From assembly GCF_000421465.1 (NCBI RefSeq), contig NZ_ATXB01000001.1:1302001-1366000 (forward strand): a DNA stretch of 64,000 nucleotides, read 5' to 3'. The DNA is from Methylohalobius crimeensis 10Ki. Its GTDB lineage: Bacteria; Pseudomonadota; Gammaproteobacteria; Methylococcales; Methylothermaceae. A program made the position numbers and the translations under genes. This document shows, one piece after another, positions 44,157 through 51,191 of the stretch (positions are counted from its first letter, which is position 1; every line of letters begins with the position of its first letter). The notes under the pieces were generated by a model. That model did no database searches, was not told where the DNA came from, and worked only from the letters and a program-made list of their open reading frames with translations.

Positions 44157-44414
44157 ATGGCAACCATGAATGTATCGTTGCCCGACCCCATGAAAGATTG
44201 GGTGGAAGCCCGGGTTAAGGGTGGTAAGTTCGCCAATTCCAGCGATTATATCCGCGATTTGATCCGGCGGGATCAGCTGTATCAGGAAAAGCGCCACGTG
44301 CTCGTCCAGGCCTTGATCGAAGGCGAGGAAAGCGGTCCCGCAGGGAAGCTCGATATGGAGGAAATCAAGCAAAAAGCCAGGCAAAAGGCGGGGTTGCCTC
44401 CATCCGATGCATGA
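44157..44414 (+). CDS. parD: ParD-family antitoxin (ribbon-helix-helix)
   Basis: An 85-residue antitoxin. The N-terminus reads MATMNVSLPDPMKDWVEARVKGGKFANSSDYIRDLIRRDQ, the ribbon-helix-helix DNA-binding and dimer region of the CopG/ParD family. The C-terminal tail (EEIKQKARQKAGL) would wrap around the toxin. It overlaps the ParE gene by 8 bases, the usual layout, and should repress its own promoter. It lies outside the denser toxin-antitoxin island at 47-52 kb. Confidence 0.9.
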   Translation: MATMNVSLPDPMKDWVEARVKGGKFANSSDYIRDLIRRDQLYQEKRHVLVQALIEGEESGPAGKLDMEEIKQKARQKAGLPPSDA

Positions 44415-44697
44415 AATTCGTAAGCGAGCGTCAGCCGAGGAGGACCTGATCGGTATTTGGAGCTATACGTTCGCACAATGGGGCCCCCAACAGGCCGATG
44501 CTTATCTTGATCGGCTCGCTCAGGGGATCGCGATCATCGCCGAAAATCCATTGATCGGGGTCAATTGCGACTCTATCCGGCTGGGCTACCGGCGGTTTCA
44601 AGTCAAACATCACATGGTGTATTATCGGGTGCAACCGGGGCAAATCGAGATCGTCCGTGTCCTTCACGAAGAAATGGAGCCGGACCGGCATTTATGA
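44407..44697 (+). CDS. parE: ParE-family toxin (RelE/ParE superfamily)
   Basis: A 96-residue toxin encoded directly after ParD with an 8-base overlap. It shows the ParE pattern: IRKRASAEEDLIGIWSYTFAQWGPQQADAYLDRLAQGI, NPLIGVNCDSIRLGYRRFQVKHHMVYYRV and a C-terminal IVRVLHEEMEP. ParE toxins inhibit DNA gyrase, though some members of this fold act otherwise. The module looks complete. Confidence 0.9.
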   Translation: MHEIRKRASAEEDLIGIWSYTFAQWGPQQADAYLDRLAQGIAIIAENPLIGVNCDSIRLGYRRFQVKHHMVYYRVQPGQIEIVRVLHEEMEPDRHL

Positions 44698-44826
44698 TCC
44701 GTCTCGGCCAGATTTTCTGTCGGAAATGGGAGCTAAAAAGGCGCCCATCGACCGCCGGGAAACCGCCGATTGTGTGGAGATACTTCGATGTCTGGCTTCG
44801 TACCTTTTTAGGCTTGCATTTCGAGA

Positions 44827-44836
44827 CGACCGGTCA
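44827..44836. promoter_or_regulatory. probable TetR operator, site 1
   Basis: CGACCGGTCA, centred on the palindrome GACCGGTC, lies 13 bases before the TetR start. The same core reappears before the DUF4242 gene at 45469, which supports self-regulation and control of the neighbour. Confidence 0.6.
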
Positions 44837-44849
44837 TATCATTTGAGAC

Positions 44850-45446
44850 ATGAACCGAGAAGCACGCAAACAACTCAACCGCGAGAAACTGCTCGACCGG
44901 GGCGTTCAATTGCTCATGGAAAACGGCTATCACGCTACCGGCATCCAGGGAATTTTGGCCTCGGTGAACATCCCCAAGGGCTCCTTCTATAACTATTTTT
45001 CCAGCAAGGAGGCTTTCGGCGCCGAGGTCATCCGTCATTACATCGAGCCGTTCATCGCGCAATTGGACGACTTCCTTTCCCGGCCCGACCTGGACCCTCT
45101 GAGCGCTTTGCGGAGTTACTTCGACACCTTGATCCAGGAGTCCGCCCGCAACGATTTCAAGGGTGGCTGTCTTTTGGGCAACTTGATGGGGGAAATCGGA
45201 GACACCAGCGACACCTGTCGGCGGGTTCTGCAAGAAGCGGTTCACTGCTATCGGGACAAGATTCGGCAGGGGCTGGTGCAGGCCCAAGCCCGGGGACAGG
45301 TTCGCACCGACCGGAGCGCGGAGGAATTGGCCGATTTGATGGTCGATTACTGGCAAGGCACCTTGCTGCGCATGAAAATCGAGCGTTCCGTCGTGCCCTT
45401 GCACGCGTTCATGCGCCATATTTTTGAACACACCCTACCCGGATAA
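44850..45446 (+). CDS. TetR/AcrR family transcriptional regulator
   Basis: A 198-residue repressor-type protein. The N-terminal helix-turn-helix reads LLMENGYHATGIQGILASVNIPKGSFYNYFSSKEAFGAEVI, the typical TetR signature. The C-terminal ligand domain (FKGGCLLGNLMGEIGDTSDTCR) resembles the TetR_C group with a cysteine near the ligand site, as in NemR-like electrophile sensors. The GACCGGTC palindrome occurs just upstream of this gene and of the next gene. It therefore probably represses both. The inducing ligand is unknown. Confidence 0.88.
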   Translation: MNREARKQLNREKLLDRGVQLLMENGYHATGIQGILASVNIPKGSFYNYFSSKEAFGAEVIRHYIEPFIAQLDDFLSRPDLDPLSALRSYFDTLIQESARNDFKGGCLLGNLMGEIGDTSDTCRRVLQEAVHCYRDKIRQGLVQAQARGQVRTDRSAEELADLMVDYWQGTLLRMKIERSVVPLHAFMRHIFEHTLPG

Positions 45447-45457
45447 TTTTTTTGGCC

Positions 45458-45478
45458 GACCGGAAAACTGACCGGTCA
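45458..45478. promoter_or_regulatory. probable TetR operator, site 2
   Basis: The perfect palindrome TGACCGGTCA (45469-45478) is preceded by a half site GACCGG at 45458-45463. It lies 30 bases before the DUF4242 start and shares its core with site 1 upstream of the TetR gene. Confidence 0.62.
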
Positions 45479-45507
45479 TTTTTAAACCGACCCAAAAGGA
45501 GGCAATC

Positions 45508-45783
45508 GTGCCCAAGTACGTGATCGAACGCGAAATCCCCGGTGCCGGCAATCTGAGCGAAGAGGAATTGCAGGCCATTTCGCAAAAATCCTGCGGGATT
45601 CTCCAGCAAATGGGACCGCAAATCCAATGGCTGGAGAGCTACGTGACCCAAGACAAGATCTACTGCGTGTATATCGCTCCCAGCGAGGAAGCCGTCCGGG
45701 AGCACGCCAGTCAGGGCGGTTTCCCGGCCAATAAAATCAGCCGGGTCAACACGGTAATCGACCCTACCACCGGTGAGGGTTGA
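45508..45783 (+). CDS. DUF4242 protein
   Basis: A 91-residue cytoplasmic protein that starts after AAAGGAGG. The sequence KYVIEREIPGAGNLSEEELQAISQKSCGILQQMG and WLESYVTQDKIYCVYIAPSEEAVREHASQGGFPANKI matches the DUF4242 ferredoxin-like alpha+beta fold. A Streptomyces member binds nickel through histidines; here one H is present in REHASQGG. It lies under a predicted TetR operator and is followed by a beta-propeller protein gene. Its biochemical role is not known. Confidence 0.83.
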   Translation: MPKYVIEREIPGAGNLSEEELQAISQKSCGILQQMGPQIQWLESYVTQDKIYCVYIAPSEEAVREHASQGGFPANKISRVNTVIDPTTGEG

Positions 45784-45916
45784 GGGGGAGTGAAATAAAG
45801 GAGGCTTTGTCATCGAATCCGGGCGGCGAAGGCATTTTAAGGTAACGACCGGCCTGAGCCGCTCTCAAGCCTTCTTGCTTCTGAAGAAGTGTCGTGACTT
45901 TTGAAATGGTTTCCTT

Positions 45917-47095
45917 ATGAGCATCAAACGAATATTTATCTTCTTGATTGCGGGGCTGTCGCTGACGACCGGGCCGGTCGGCGCTGAAATTCTGGCGATG
46001 GTGAACTACGAGAGCAAGCGGTTGGAGACGCCGAAAGGGGTGACATTGTTCGGCATGAAAGCGCGCCGCGAAGGGATTGCGATAATGGACGTCGATCCGA
46101 AATCGCCGCGTTTCGGAAAAATTCTGGTCGACATTCCGCTGAATCCCGAATGGGAGGCGCATCATATTTTTTATGACAAAAGCATGCGCAAGGCGTATGT
46201 CGTCTTCTTGAGAAATTCGCAGCTCGGCGTCATCGAAATGGATCAATTCCCTTATCGCATGGATTTGGTCGATCTGCCGCAATGCGCGTTTGCCGAAGAC
46301 ATTAGCTTTTCCGATGACAATCAAACCTGGTATGTGACCTGCATGGACGGCGACAAGGTCGTCGTCGGCGATGCGGCCACCGATCGGGTGACCGCTACCA
46401 TCAAAACCGCGGCGCCTTATCCCCACGGTTTCGCCATCAATAATCGCATCGACCGGGCGCTTGCCACCAGTACCATAAACGCCACCGATATGAGCAAGGC
46501 CGGCGAGGCTTTGACCGTCATTCAGCCCAGCACGAACGAGGTTCTAGGGACCGTCAAGGTATCCGACAAGGAGTCCCCTTCCGGGGTGGCGCCGGTCGAG
46601 GTGCTGTTCGTGCCCGCCAGCGAGCCGGCCACCGCCTACGTCGCCAATATGTATGGTGGCACTCTCTGGGCGTTGACCTGGCGGGCGCAGTCGAAAACCT
46701 TCGAGCCCCGCCCGGTCTTCGATTTCGGGGAGCGCGGGTTTAACGTCCCGCTGGAAATTTATTTTAACGACAAGGGCGACCGGCTTTTCGTGACCACCGC
46801 CAAGCCCGGTCATTTGCACATCTTCGATTTGAGCGAAGGGCTGCTGCAGCCCAAATTGCTTCATTCGATTCCCGCCGCCGAAGGCGCGCATCACGTGGCC
46901 TTCACCAAGGACTGGCGTTACGCCTTCGTACAAAATTCCCTGCTCAACCTGGAGGGGATGCGAGACGGCGAAATCACCGTGGTCGATTTAACATCCCAAG
47001 AAGTCGTGGCGCGCATCGATACACTCAAAAAGCAGGATTTGCTGCCCAACAGCATCGTCCTCTTGCCGCAGTGGAATCATTTGGCCGGACATTGA
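45917..47095 (+). CDS. exported YVTN-type beta-propeller protein
   Basis: A 392-residue protein with a signal peptide (IKRIFIFLIAGLSLTTGPVGA). The body is built of repeats with the beta-propeller feel: GIAIMDVDPKSPRFGKIL, KAYVVFLRNSQLGVIEMD, TWYVTCMDGDKVVVGDAATDRV, EVLFVPASEPATAYVANMYGG, LFVTTAKPGHLHIFDLSEG, and HHVAFTKDWRYAFVQNSLL. This is like the YncE/YVTN group. No heme or PQQ motif is present. It ends at a strong terminator. It may be part of the TetR/DUF4242 unit, although a 133-base gap separates it from DUF4242. The function is unknown; a periplasmic binding role is likely. Confidence 0.75.
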   Translation: MSIKRIFIFLIAGLSLTTGPVGAEILAMVNYESKRLETPKGVTLFGMKARREGIAIMDVDPKSPRFGKILVDIPLNPEWEAHHIFYDKSMRKAYVVFLRNSQLGVIEMDQFPYRMDLVDLPQCAFAEDISFSDDNQTWYVTCMDGDKVVVGDAATDRVTATIKTAAPYPHGFAINNRIDRALATSTINATDMSKAGEALTVIQPSTNEVLGTVKVSDKESPSGVAPVEVLFVPASEPATAYVANMYGGTLWALTWRAQSKTFEPRPVFDFGERGFNVPLEIYFNDKGDRLFVTTAKPGHLHIFDLSEGLLQPKLLHSIPAAEGAHHVAFTKDWRYAFVQNSLLNLEGMRDGEITVVDLTSQEVVARIDTLKKQDLLPNSIVLLPQWNHLAGH

Positions 47096-47119
47096 GTCAT
47101 CGGGCAGGCGGCAGGGAAC

Positions 47120-47157
47120 ACGCCCCTCGTTCCATGTGGAGGGAGGGGCGTTTTTTT
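47120..47157 (+). terminator. Rho-independent terminator
   Basis: ACGCCCCTC at 47120-47128 pairs with GAGGGGCGT at 47143-47151, and a run of T follows (47151-47157). It closes the beta-propeller gene transcript and marks the left edge of the accessory island. Confidence 0.85.
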
Positions 47158-47195
47158 CGCCCGTGCGTCTCGCGCAAAACCTGTAGGAATGTATC

Positions 47196-47515
47196 ATGGC
47201 GAAAACCATCACTACCCGCTACGATGTTGCCGAACACCTCCGCACTCCCGAGGAAATGGCGATGCCGCTTTTATCGCTAAGGCTCTGAGTGACATTGCTC
47301 GTGCCAAGGGCATGTCACAGGTCGCACGGGATGCAGGCCTGTCACGCGAAAGTCTGTATAAGGCCCTTTCCGGAGAACGAAGCCCTGGCTTCGATACCAT
47401 ACTCAAAGTTATAAAAGCACTGGGTTTGAAATTACACGCTGAAGCAGCCGCGCCGCCAAGGCATGGAGGGGTAGATTCCGCCGCGGAAAAATCGCAAGGC
47501 ACAGCGGGGGTATGA
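47196..47515 (+). pseudogene. HigA-like addiction-module antitoxin, frameshifted by an internal deletion
   Basis: The gene begins in one frame at 47196 (MAKTITTRYDVAEHLRTPEEMA) and continues in another frame with GDAAFIAKALSDIARAKG, MSQVARDAGLSRESLYKALSGERSPGF, and TILKVIKALGLKLHAEA. Intact relatives have about a dozen residues between EEMA and GDAA. The break lies at AAATGGCGATG, so a deletion between two short copies of ATGGCG would explain both the loss and the shift. The helix-turn-helix part is intact, but no in-frame start serves it well. No matching toxin gene lies next to it. It is probably a dead antitoxin. Confidence 0.72.
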
Positions 47516-47605
47516 CAAGCATCTGTATAAGCTGAGGCACTTGGTCAAGCATGTACTTCGCCCTTATGCAACAAAACGTTCCGATAAGGCAGGAGAAAAA
47601 CAAGT

Positions 47606-47866
47606 ATGGGGAAGTATTCGAAACTGAGAGACAAGATTCTCGCGGGCGGAGCGGATACAAATATCGAATTCTCTTCCCTTCGCCAGTTGCTGACCCGTCT
47701 TGGCTTTGAAGAAAGGATAAAAGGGGATCATTACATCTTCACACGAGGCGATGTCTCTGAGATCATCAATTTGCAGCCTCGGGGCAAGAAGGCGAAACCG
47801 TACCAAGTCAAACAGGTACGGAGTATCTTGGTCAAACATCGATTGGGAGATGCTGATGTCGATTAA
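47606..47866 (+). CDS. hicA: HicA-family mRNA interferase toxin (module 1)
   Basis: An 86-residue toxin with a double-stranded-RNA-binding-like fold. Visible features are the N-terminal MGKYSKLRDKILAGG, FSSLRQLLTRLGFEERIKGDHYIFTR with the catalytic histidine in GDHYIF, and the C-terminal KPYQVKQVRSILVKH. HicA cleaves mRNA. A HicB gene overlaps its end, so the module is complete. GCAGGAG lies about 10 bases before the start. Confidence 0.88.
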   Translation: MGKYSKLRDKILAGGADTNIEFSSLRQLLTRLGFEERIKGDHYIFTRGDVSEIINLQPRGKKAKPYQVKQVRSILVKHRLGDADVD

Positions 47867-48068
47867 GTATGAATTGATAATTTACTGGAGCGACGAAGAT
47901 GGTGCCTTCGTAGTAGAGGTTCCAGAGTTACCCGGGTGTATGGCTGATGGTGAAACGTATGAGGAAGCTGTGACCAACGCCAGACAGGTTATTGAGGAGT
48001 GGATAGAAACTGCGCAAGAACTTGGCCGCGCCATCCCGGAACCCAAAGGTCGACTGATGTATGCATAA
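47856..48068 (+). CDS. hicB: HicB-family antitoxin (module 1)
   Basis: A 70-residue antitoxin. It starts at 47856 (or 47850 with two extra residues) inside the hicA end. The sequence YELIIYWSDEDGAFVVEVPELPGCMADGETYEEAVTNARQVIEEWI is the classic HicB degenerate-RNase-H fold. No DNA-binding extension is seen, as in short HicB proteins. The TAA stop lies within GCATAAC, which may be the start of an integron-type attC site. Confidence 0.88.
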   Translation: MSIKYELIIYWSDEDGAFVVEVPELPGCMADGETYEEAVTNARQVIEEWIETAQELGRAIPEPKGRLMYA

Positions 48069-48116
48069 CAAGGGCGCTGCAGTCCGGCGCTTGACAGCTC
48101 GGTCGCTGTCAAGCGC
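48061..48116. repeat. attC-like half site with a 12-bp hairpin
   Basis: After the hicB stop comes GCATAAC, then AAGGGCGCTGCAGTCCG, and a perfect 12-bp stem GCGCTTGACAGC/GCTGTCAAGCGC (48087-48098 with 48105-48116). The layout resembles the left half and central stem of an integron cassette attC site, but the complementary right half (GTTATGC) is not found, perhaps because the IS256-family element begins here. It may simply be a terminator-like hairpin. Confidence 0.4.
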
Positions 48117-48872
48117 GAGGGTGTACAAATAACTGTGTAACTGGTTATCTGTAATCGACAAGCAGGAGAATGACCAGTGACCAGAATTCAGAAAAAGACC
48201 GACGCCCTGCTCGACGAACTCATCCAGGACTGTAAGAGTCCGGAAGACATTTTGGGCGAACATGGCCTGTTGAAGCAATTAACCCAGCGGGCAGTAGAGC
48301 GCGCTTTTGAGGCAGAGATGGCCTTGCACTTGGGTTACGAGCCGCATGCTCCGGAAGGCCGAGCCACCGGCAATAGTCGCAACGGCAAGGGTAGGAAGAC
48401 CATCCAGAGCGATGCCGGCCAATTTGAGATCGACGTTCCCCGCGACCGCAACGGGAGTTTCGAGCCCCAGCTGGTCAAGAAGCGCCAGCGACGGCTTGAC
48501 GGTTTCGACGACAAGGTGCTGGCTTTGTACGCGCGGGGACAGTCGACCCGAGAGATCCAGGCCCAACTGGAGGAACTGTATGGGATCGAAGTTTCCCCGA
48601 CGCTGATCTCCAACGTCACCGATGCCGTGCACGAAGAGGTCCAGGCTTGGCAAAGCCGGCCGCTGTCGGCCGTCTACCCGATTCTGTACTTCGATGCCCT
48701 ATTCGTAAAATCCCGCCAGGATGGCCCGGTGAAGACCAAGGCAGTTTATTTGGCGCTGAGCATCAACCTGGAAGGCGAAAAGGAGCTGCTGGGCCTATGG
48801 ATGAGTGAGCGTGAAGGGGCCAAGTTCTGGTTCTTGGTCTTCAACGACCTGAAAAACCGCGGGGTCGAAGAC
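48117..48872 (+). mobile_element. left part of an IS256-family insertion sequence, truncated
   Basis: The left end GAGGGTGTACAAATAACTGT (from about 48116) looks like an IS256-family terminus, with the transposase starting 60 bases inside. The element breaks off at 48872 where repeats rich in GAATATTC begin. The right end and about 40 percent of the transposase are missing. Confidence 0.7.
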
Positions 48873-48908
48873 GGAATATTCGGGGTCAAATATTCGGGGT
48901 CAGAGTAA
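48177..48908 (+). pseudogene. IS256-family (Mutator-type) transposase, 3'-truncated
   Basis: The first 232 residues are a typical IS256 transposase: LTQRAVERAFEAEMALHLGYE, the QFEIDVPRDRNGSFEP domain, DDKVLALYARGQSTREIQ, and the first catalytic aspartate in PILYFDALFVKSRQDG. Homology stops after NDLKNRGVED at 48872. The frame then runs 11 codons into repeat DNA and ends at 48908. The second aspartate and the glutamate of the DDE triad are lost, so it cannot be active. Confidence 0.85.
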
Positions 48909-48968
48909 TATTTATCTACTATTACCAGCACATGAAATTGTAATATTGAAACATAAATATTACTCTGA
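48900..48968. repeat. 16-bp inverted repeat just upstream of the group II intron
   Basis: TCAGAGTAATATTTAT at 48900-48915 is perfectly complementary to 48953-48968, around a 37-base AT-rich loop. Copies of GGGGTCA and AATATTC flank the left arm at 48873-48900. The right arm ends in TACTCTGACC, which also begins the exon sequence found after the intron. This palindrome is the likely intron target. Confidence 0.75.
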
Positions 48969-49460
48969 CCGTATGCCGTAACCGGCTGTTTTTCTTGCGG
49001 GTTAAAGTCCCGCGAAAGGAGTTGTCCGTACACCTTTGTAGCGCCCGGAAGCAGCGTCCGAGCAATCGGGGGTTGTAAGTTTCCGAGGGGCGAAGTTGCC
49101 GGCCGTAGCGCAAGCGAACCTACGGGTAGCCTCGTCAATTAGTTGGAGATGCCGACCCTGTGGTCAGAAGGGGAAGGCCGCTGTCGATGGGATGAGAGAA
49201 CGGAAGCGTTCCACCGGATCTCCCGGGGTAGCAGGGGCGGCAGGTAACGGAAGAAAACCAGTGCAGTGCGGGAGATCCGCGGCGGTGGCGGGGCAGAACC
49301 GCCAACGGGTGCGTATAAGGCGAGTGCCGAAGTCGTGCCGGGCCGTCGTGGAAGTCGGAGGGGTCCATACTACCGTTCGAGGACTTGGGACAACACAACC
49401 CGGTCCGAGGGAAGGGGCCCTGCTTTGTTCACGCAACCGAAGAGTGGAGGATCAGGGGAT

Positions 49461-49535
49461 TATTCGCCCCCCTCCCTGGGGCTCACCCCTTCGGGGCCAG
49501 CCTGCAGCTGTTCAAAATCGCTCCCGGCGATTTTG
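49461..49535 (+). repeat. structured repeat element, copy A (inside the group II intron)
   Basis: A 75-base sequence that begins TATTCGCCCC and contains the hairpin CAAAATCG-CTCCCGG-CGATTTTG (49513-49535) and the pairing GGGGCTCACCCCTTCGGGGCC. An inverted copy lies at 50898-50971. The terminal hairpins of the two copies differ by compensatory changes, while the loop CTCCCGG is identical. Confidence 0.78.
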
Positions 49536-49539
49536 TGCC

Positions 49540-50871
49540 ATGGTGCTACGAACCCCGGAAAAGATCAGGACGCTGCAGAGGAAGCTCTACACCAAGGCCA
49601 ATCAGGAGCCGGACTTCCGCTTCTATGCCTTGTACGACAAGCTGTGCCGGGCGGACATTCTGAGTCACGCCTATCGGCGGGTCCGGTCGAACAAGGGCGC
49701 GCCCGGCGTAGACGGGCAGACCTTCGAGGCCATCGAGGCAGAAGAAGGGGAAGCGCAATTCTTGCAACGCCTACAGAAGCAGTTGGAAAGCAAGACGTAC
49801 CAAGCGGACGCGGTGCGTCGGGTAGGGATACCCAAGCCCGATGGCAGCAAACGGCCGCTGGGAATTCCCACCATCCGGGATCGAGTGGTGCAAATGGCGG
49901 CCAAAATTGTCCTGGAGCCGATCTTCGAGGCGGACTTCTGCGAGCACTCGTATGGTTTCCGTCCGAAGCGCTCGGCCCATGACGCGGTGGATGCCGTGGC
50001 GGACGCCCTGTTGAGCGGCCACGCCCAAGTGATCGACGCGGACCTGTCGAAGTATTTTGACACCCTCCCCCACGCCAAGCTGTTGGCGGCAGTGGCCGAA
50101 CGCATCAGCGATGGTGCGGTGCTGGCGCTCATCAAGCAATGGCTCAAGGCACCGGTGGTGGAAGAAGACGACGACGGCACACGGCGGACGAGGGGAGGTG
50201 GCAAAAGCAATCGGCGGGGCACGCCCCAGGGCGGGGTGATCTCGCCGTTGCTAGCGAACCTGTATCTGCATCTTCTGGATCGGATATGGGAACGGCATGG
50301 ACTGGAAACACGCTACCGCTGTCGGCTGGTGAGGTACGCCGACGATATAGTGGCATTGTGCGCAGGGGATGTCGAGGCGCCGCTGGCGGCGCTGCGACAG
50401 ATCTTGGAGAAGCTGGACCTCAGCCTCAACGAGACCAAGACCCGGGTAGTGGATGCTCGCGAGGAATCCTTCGACTTCCTCGGATTCAGCTTTCGCGTGA
50501 AGCGGAGCTGCAAGAGTGGCAAACACTACCCGCACGTGGAACCGTCCAAGCAGGCGGTGCAGCGGATCAAAGATCGCACCAAGGCGCTGACCGACCGGCG
50601 GCGCACCCCGGTTCCGATGCCAATGATCATGGGCGAACTCAACGCCACCTTGCGTGGCTGGTCCAATTATTTCCACCACCGCAACTGCACTCGGGTGATG
50701 TCCAAAGTGAAGCTGCAAGTGGAAGAGCGGGTGCGTATCCACCTGCGGCGGCGTCACAAGCTGGCCAGCCGGGGATATCATCGCTTTCCGGGCCGAATAA
50801 TCTATGGACGTTATGGGCTTTTCAAGCTGCCGACGACGGCGCCCTGGCGCTCGGCGCATGCCTCGGTGTGA
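49540..50871 (+). CDS. ltrA: group II intron reverse transcriptase/maturase
   Basis: A 443-residue intron-encoded protein. The start at 49540 (MVLRTPEKIRTLQRKLYTKA) is chosen because an upstream extension to 49096 reads structured intron RNA. The RT palm/finger blocks are visible: SNKGAPGVDGQTFEAIE, GIPKPDGSKRPLGIPTIRDRVVQ, YGFRPKRSAHDAV, DADLSKYFDTLPH, RGTPQGGVISPLLANLYLH and the catalytic YADDIVALC. The X/maturase region follows with LRGWSNYFHHRN. No C-terminal HNH endonuclease is present. The protein looks intact even though the intron RNA appears damaged. Confidence 0.92.
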   Translation: MVLRTPEKIRTLQRKLYTKANQEPDFRFYALYDKLCRADILSHAYRRVRSNKGAPGVDGQTFEAIEAEEGEAQFLQRLQKQLESKTYQADAVRRVGIPKPDGSKRPLGIPTIRDRVVQMAAKIVLEPIFEADFCEHSYGFRPKRSAHDAVDAVADALLSGHAQVIDADLSKYFDTLPHAKLLAAVAERISDGAVLALIKQWLKAPVVEEDDDGTRRTRGGGKSNRRGTPQGGVISPLLANLYLHLLDRIWERHGLETRYRCRLVRYADDIVALCAGDVEAPLAALRQILEKLDLSLNETKTRVVDAREESFDFLGFSFRVKRSCKSGKHYPHVEPSKQAVQRIKDRTKALTDRRRTPVPMPMIMGELNATLRGWSNYFHHRNCTRVMSKVKLQVEERVRIHLRRRHKLASRGYHRFPGRIIYGRYGLFKLPTTAPWRSAHASV

Positions 50872-50897
50872 AGAACATCGGAAAGCCGTGTACGGGA

Positions 50898-50971
50898 CAA
50901 ATTGGCCGGGAGCCAATTTGAACAGACGCAGGCTGGCCCCGCAGGGGTGAGCCCCAGGGAGGGGGCGAATA
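50898..50971 (-). repeat. structured repeat element, copy B (in the domain V loop)
   Basis: A 74-base inverted copy of the element at 49461-49535. Read on the minus strand it starts TATTCGCCCCC and ends with the hairpin CAAATTGG-CTCCCGG-CCAATTTG. It occupies the place where domain V of a group II intron normally has a GNRA tetraloop. Confidence 0.78.
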
Positions 50972-51097
50972 AAACCGTATGCACGGTTTGATGAGGGAGG
51001 ACAGGCCAACATGACTACGCCTCGGCTAGTGAGGCACCGCCAGACGAAAGAGGCGGCAACAGATAGGTCGGTGCTACGGTAGTGGTAACCTGTCTTC

Positions 51098-51191
51098 TAC
51101 TCTACCCGAATATTCTTACTCTGACCCCGAATATTCTACTCTACCCGAATATTCTTACTCTGACCCCGAATATTCTTGACCCCGAATATTC
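51098..51191 (+). repeat. 39-bp tandem repeats after the intron
   Basis: Two identical 39-base units (51098-51136 and 51137-51175) are followed by a 16-base partial unit to 51191. Each unit joins TACTCTACCCGAATATTC to TTACTCTGACCCCGAATATTC. The first half contains the last bases of the intron (TACTCTAC), so part of the intron end was duplicated together with exon DNA. GAATATTC is itself palindromic and occurs five times in the array. Confidence 0.88.

Larger units (their letters stand above)
48971..51105 (+). mobile_element. group II intron (about 2.1 kb)
   Basis: The left boundary is placed after TACTCTGACC and the right after TTCTACTCTAC, because joining the flanks restores TACTCTGACCCCGAATATTC, which is present intact at 51117-51136. 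The element encodes a reverse transcriptase/maturase. Domain V is recognisable as AAGCCGTG-TACGG (50883-50895) pairing with CCGTA-TG-CACGGTTT (50975-50989), with the expected two-base bulge. Its loop is 79 bases long instead of four. Domain VI arms GACAGG (around 51000) and CCTGTC (51089-51094) precede the 3' end, with an adenosine-containing GGTAACC beside the stem. The boundaries are estimates. Confidence 0.72.

Noticed and set aside
49540-50871. Diversity-generating retroelement, with the tail-collar genes as variable targets
   Set aside because: The reverse transcriptase has a maturase region and lies in a recognisable group II intron with domains V and VI. No template/variable repeat pair was seen, and the collar genes are more than 40 kb away.
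51098-51191. CRISPR array
   Set aside because: The units are contiguous and identical with no spacers, and no cas gene is nearby.
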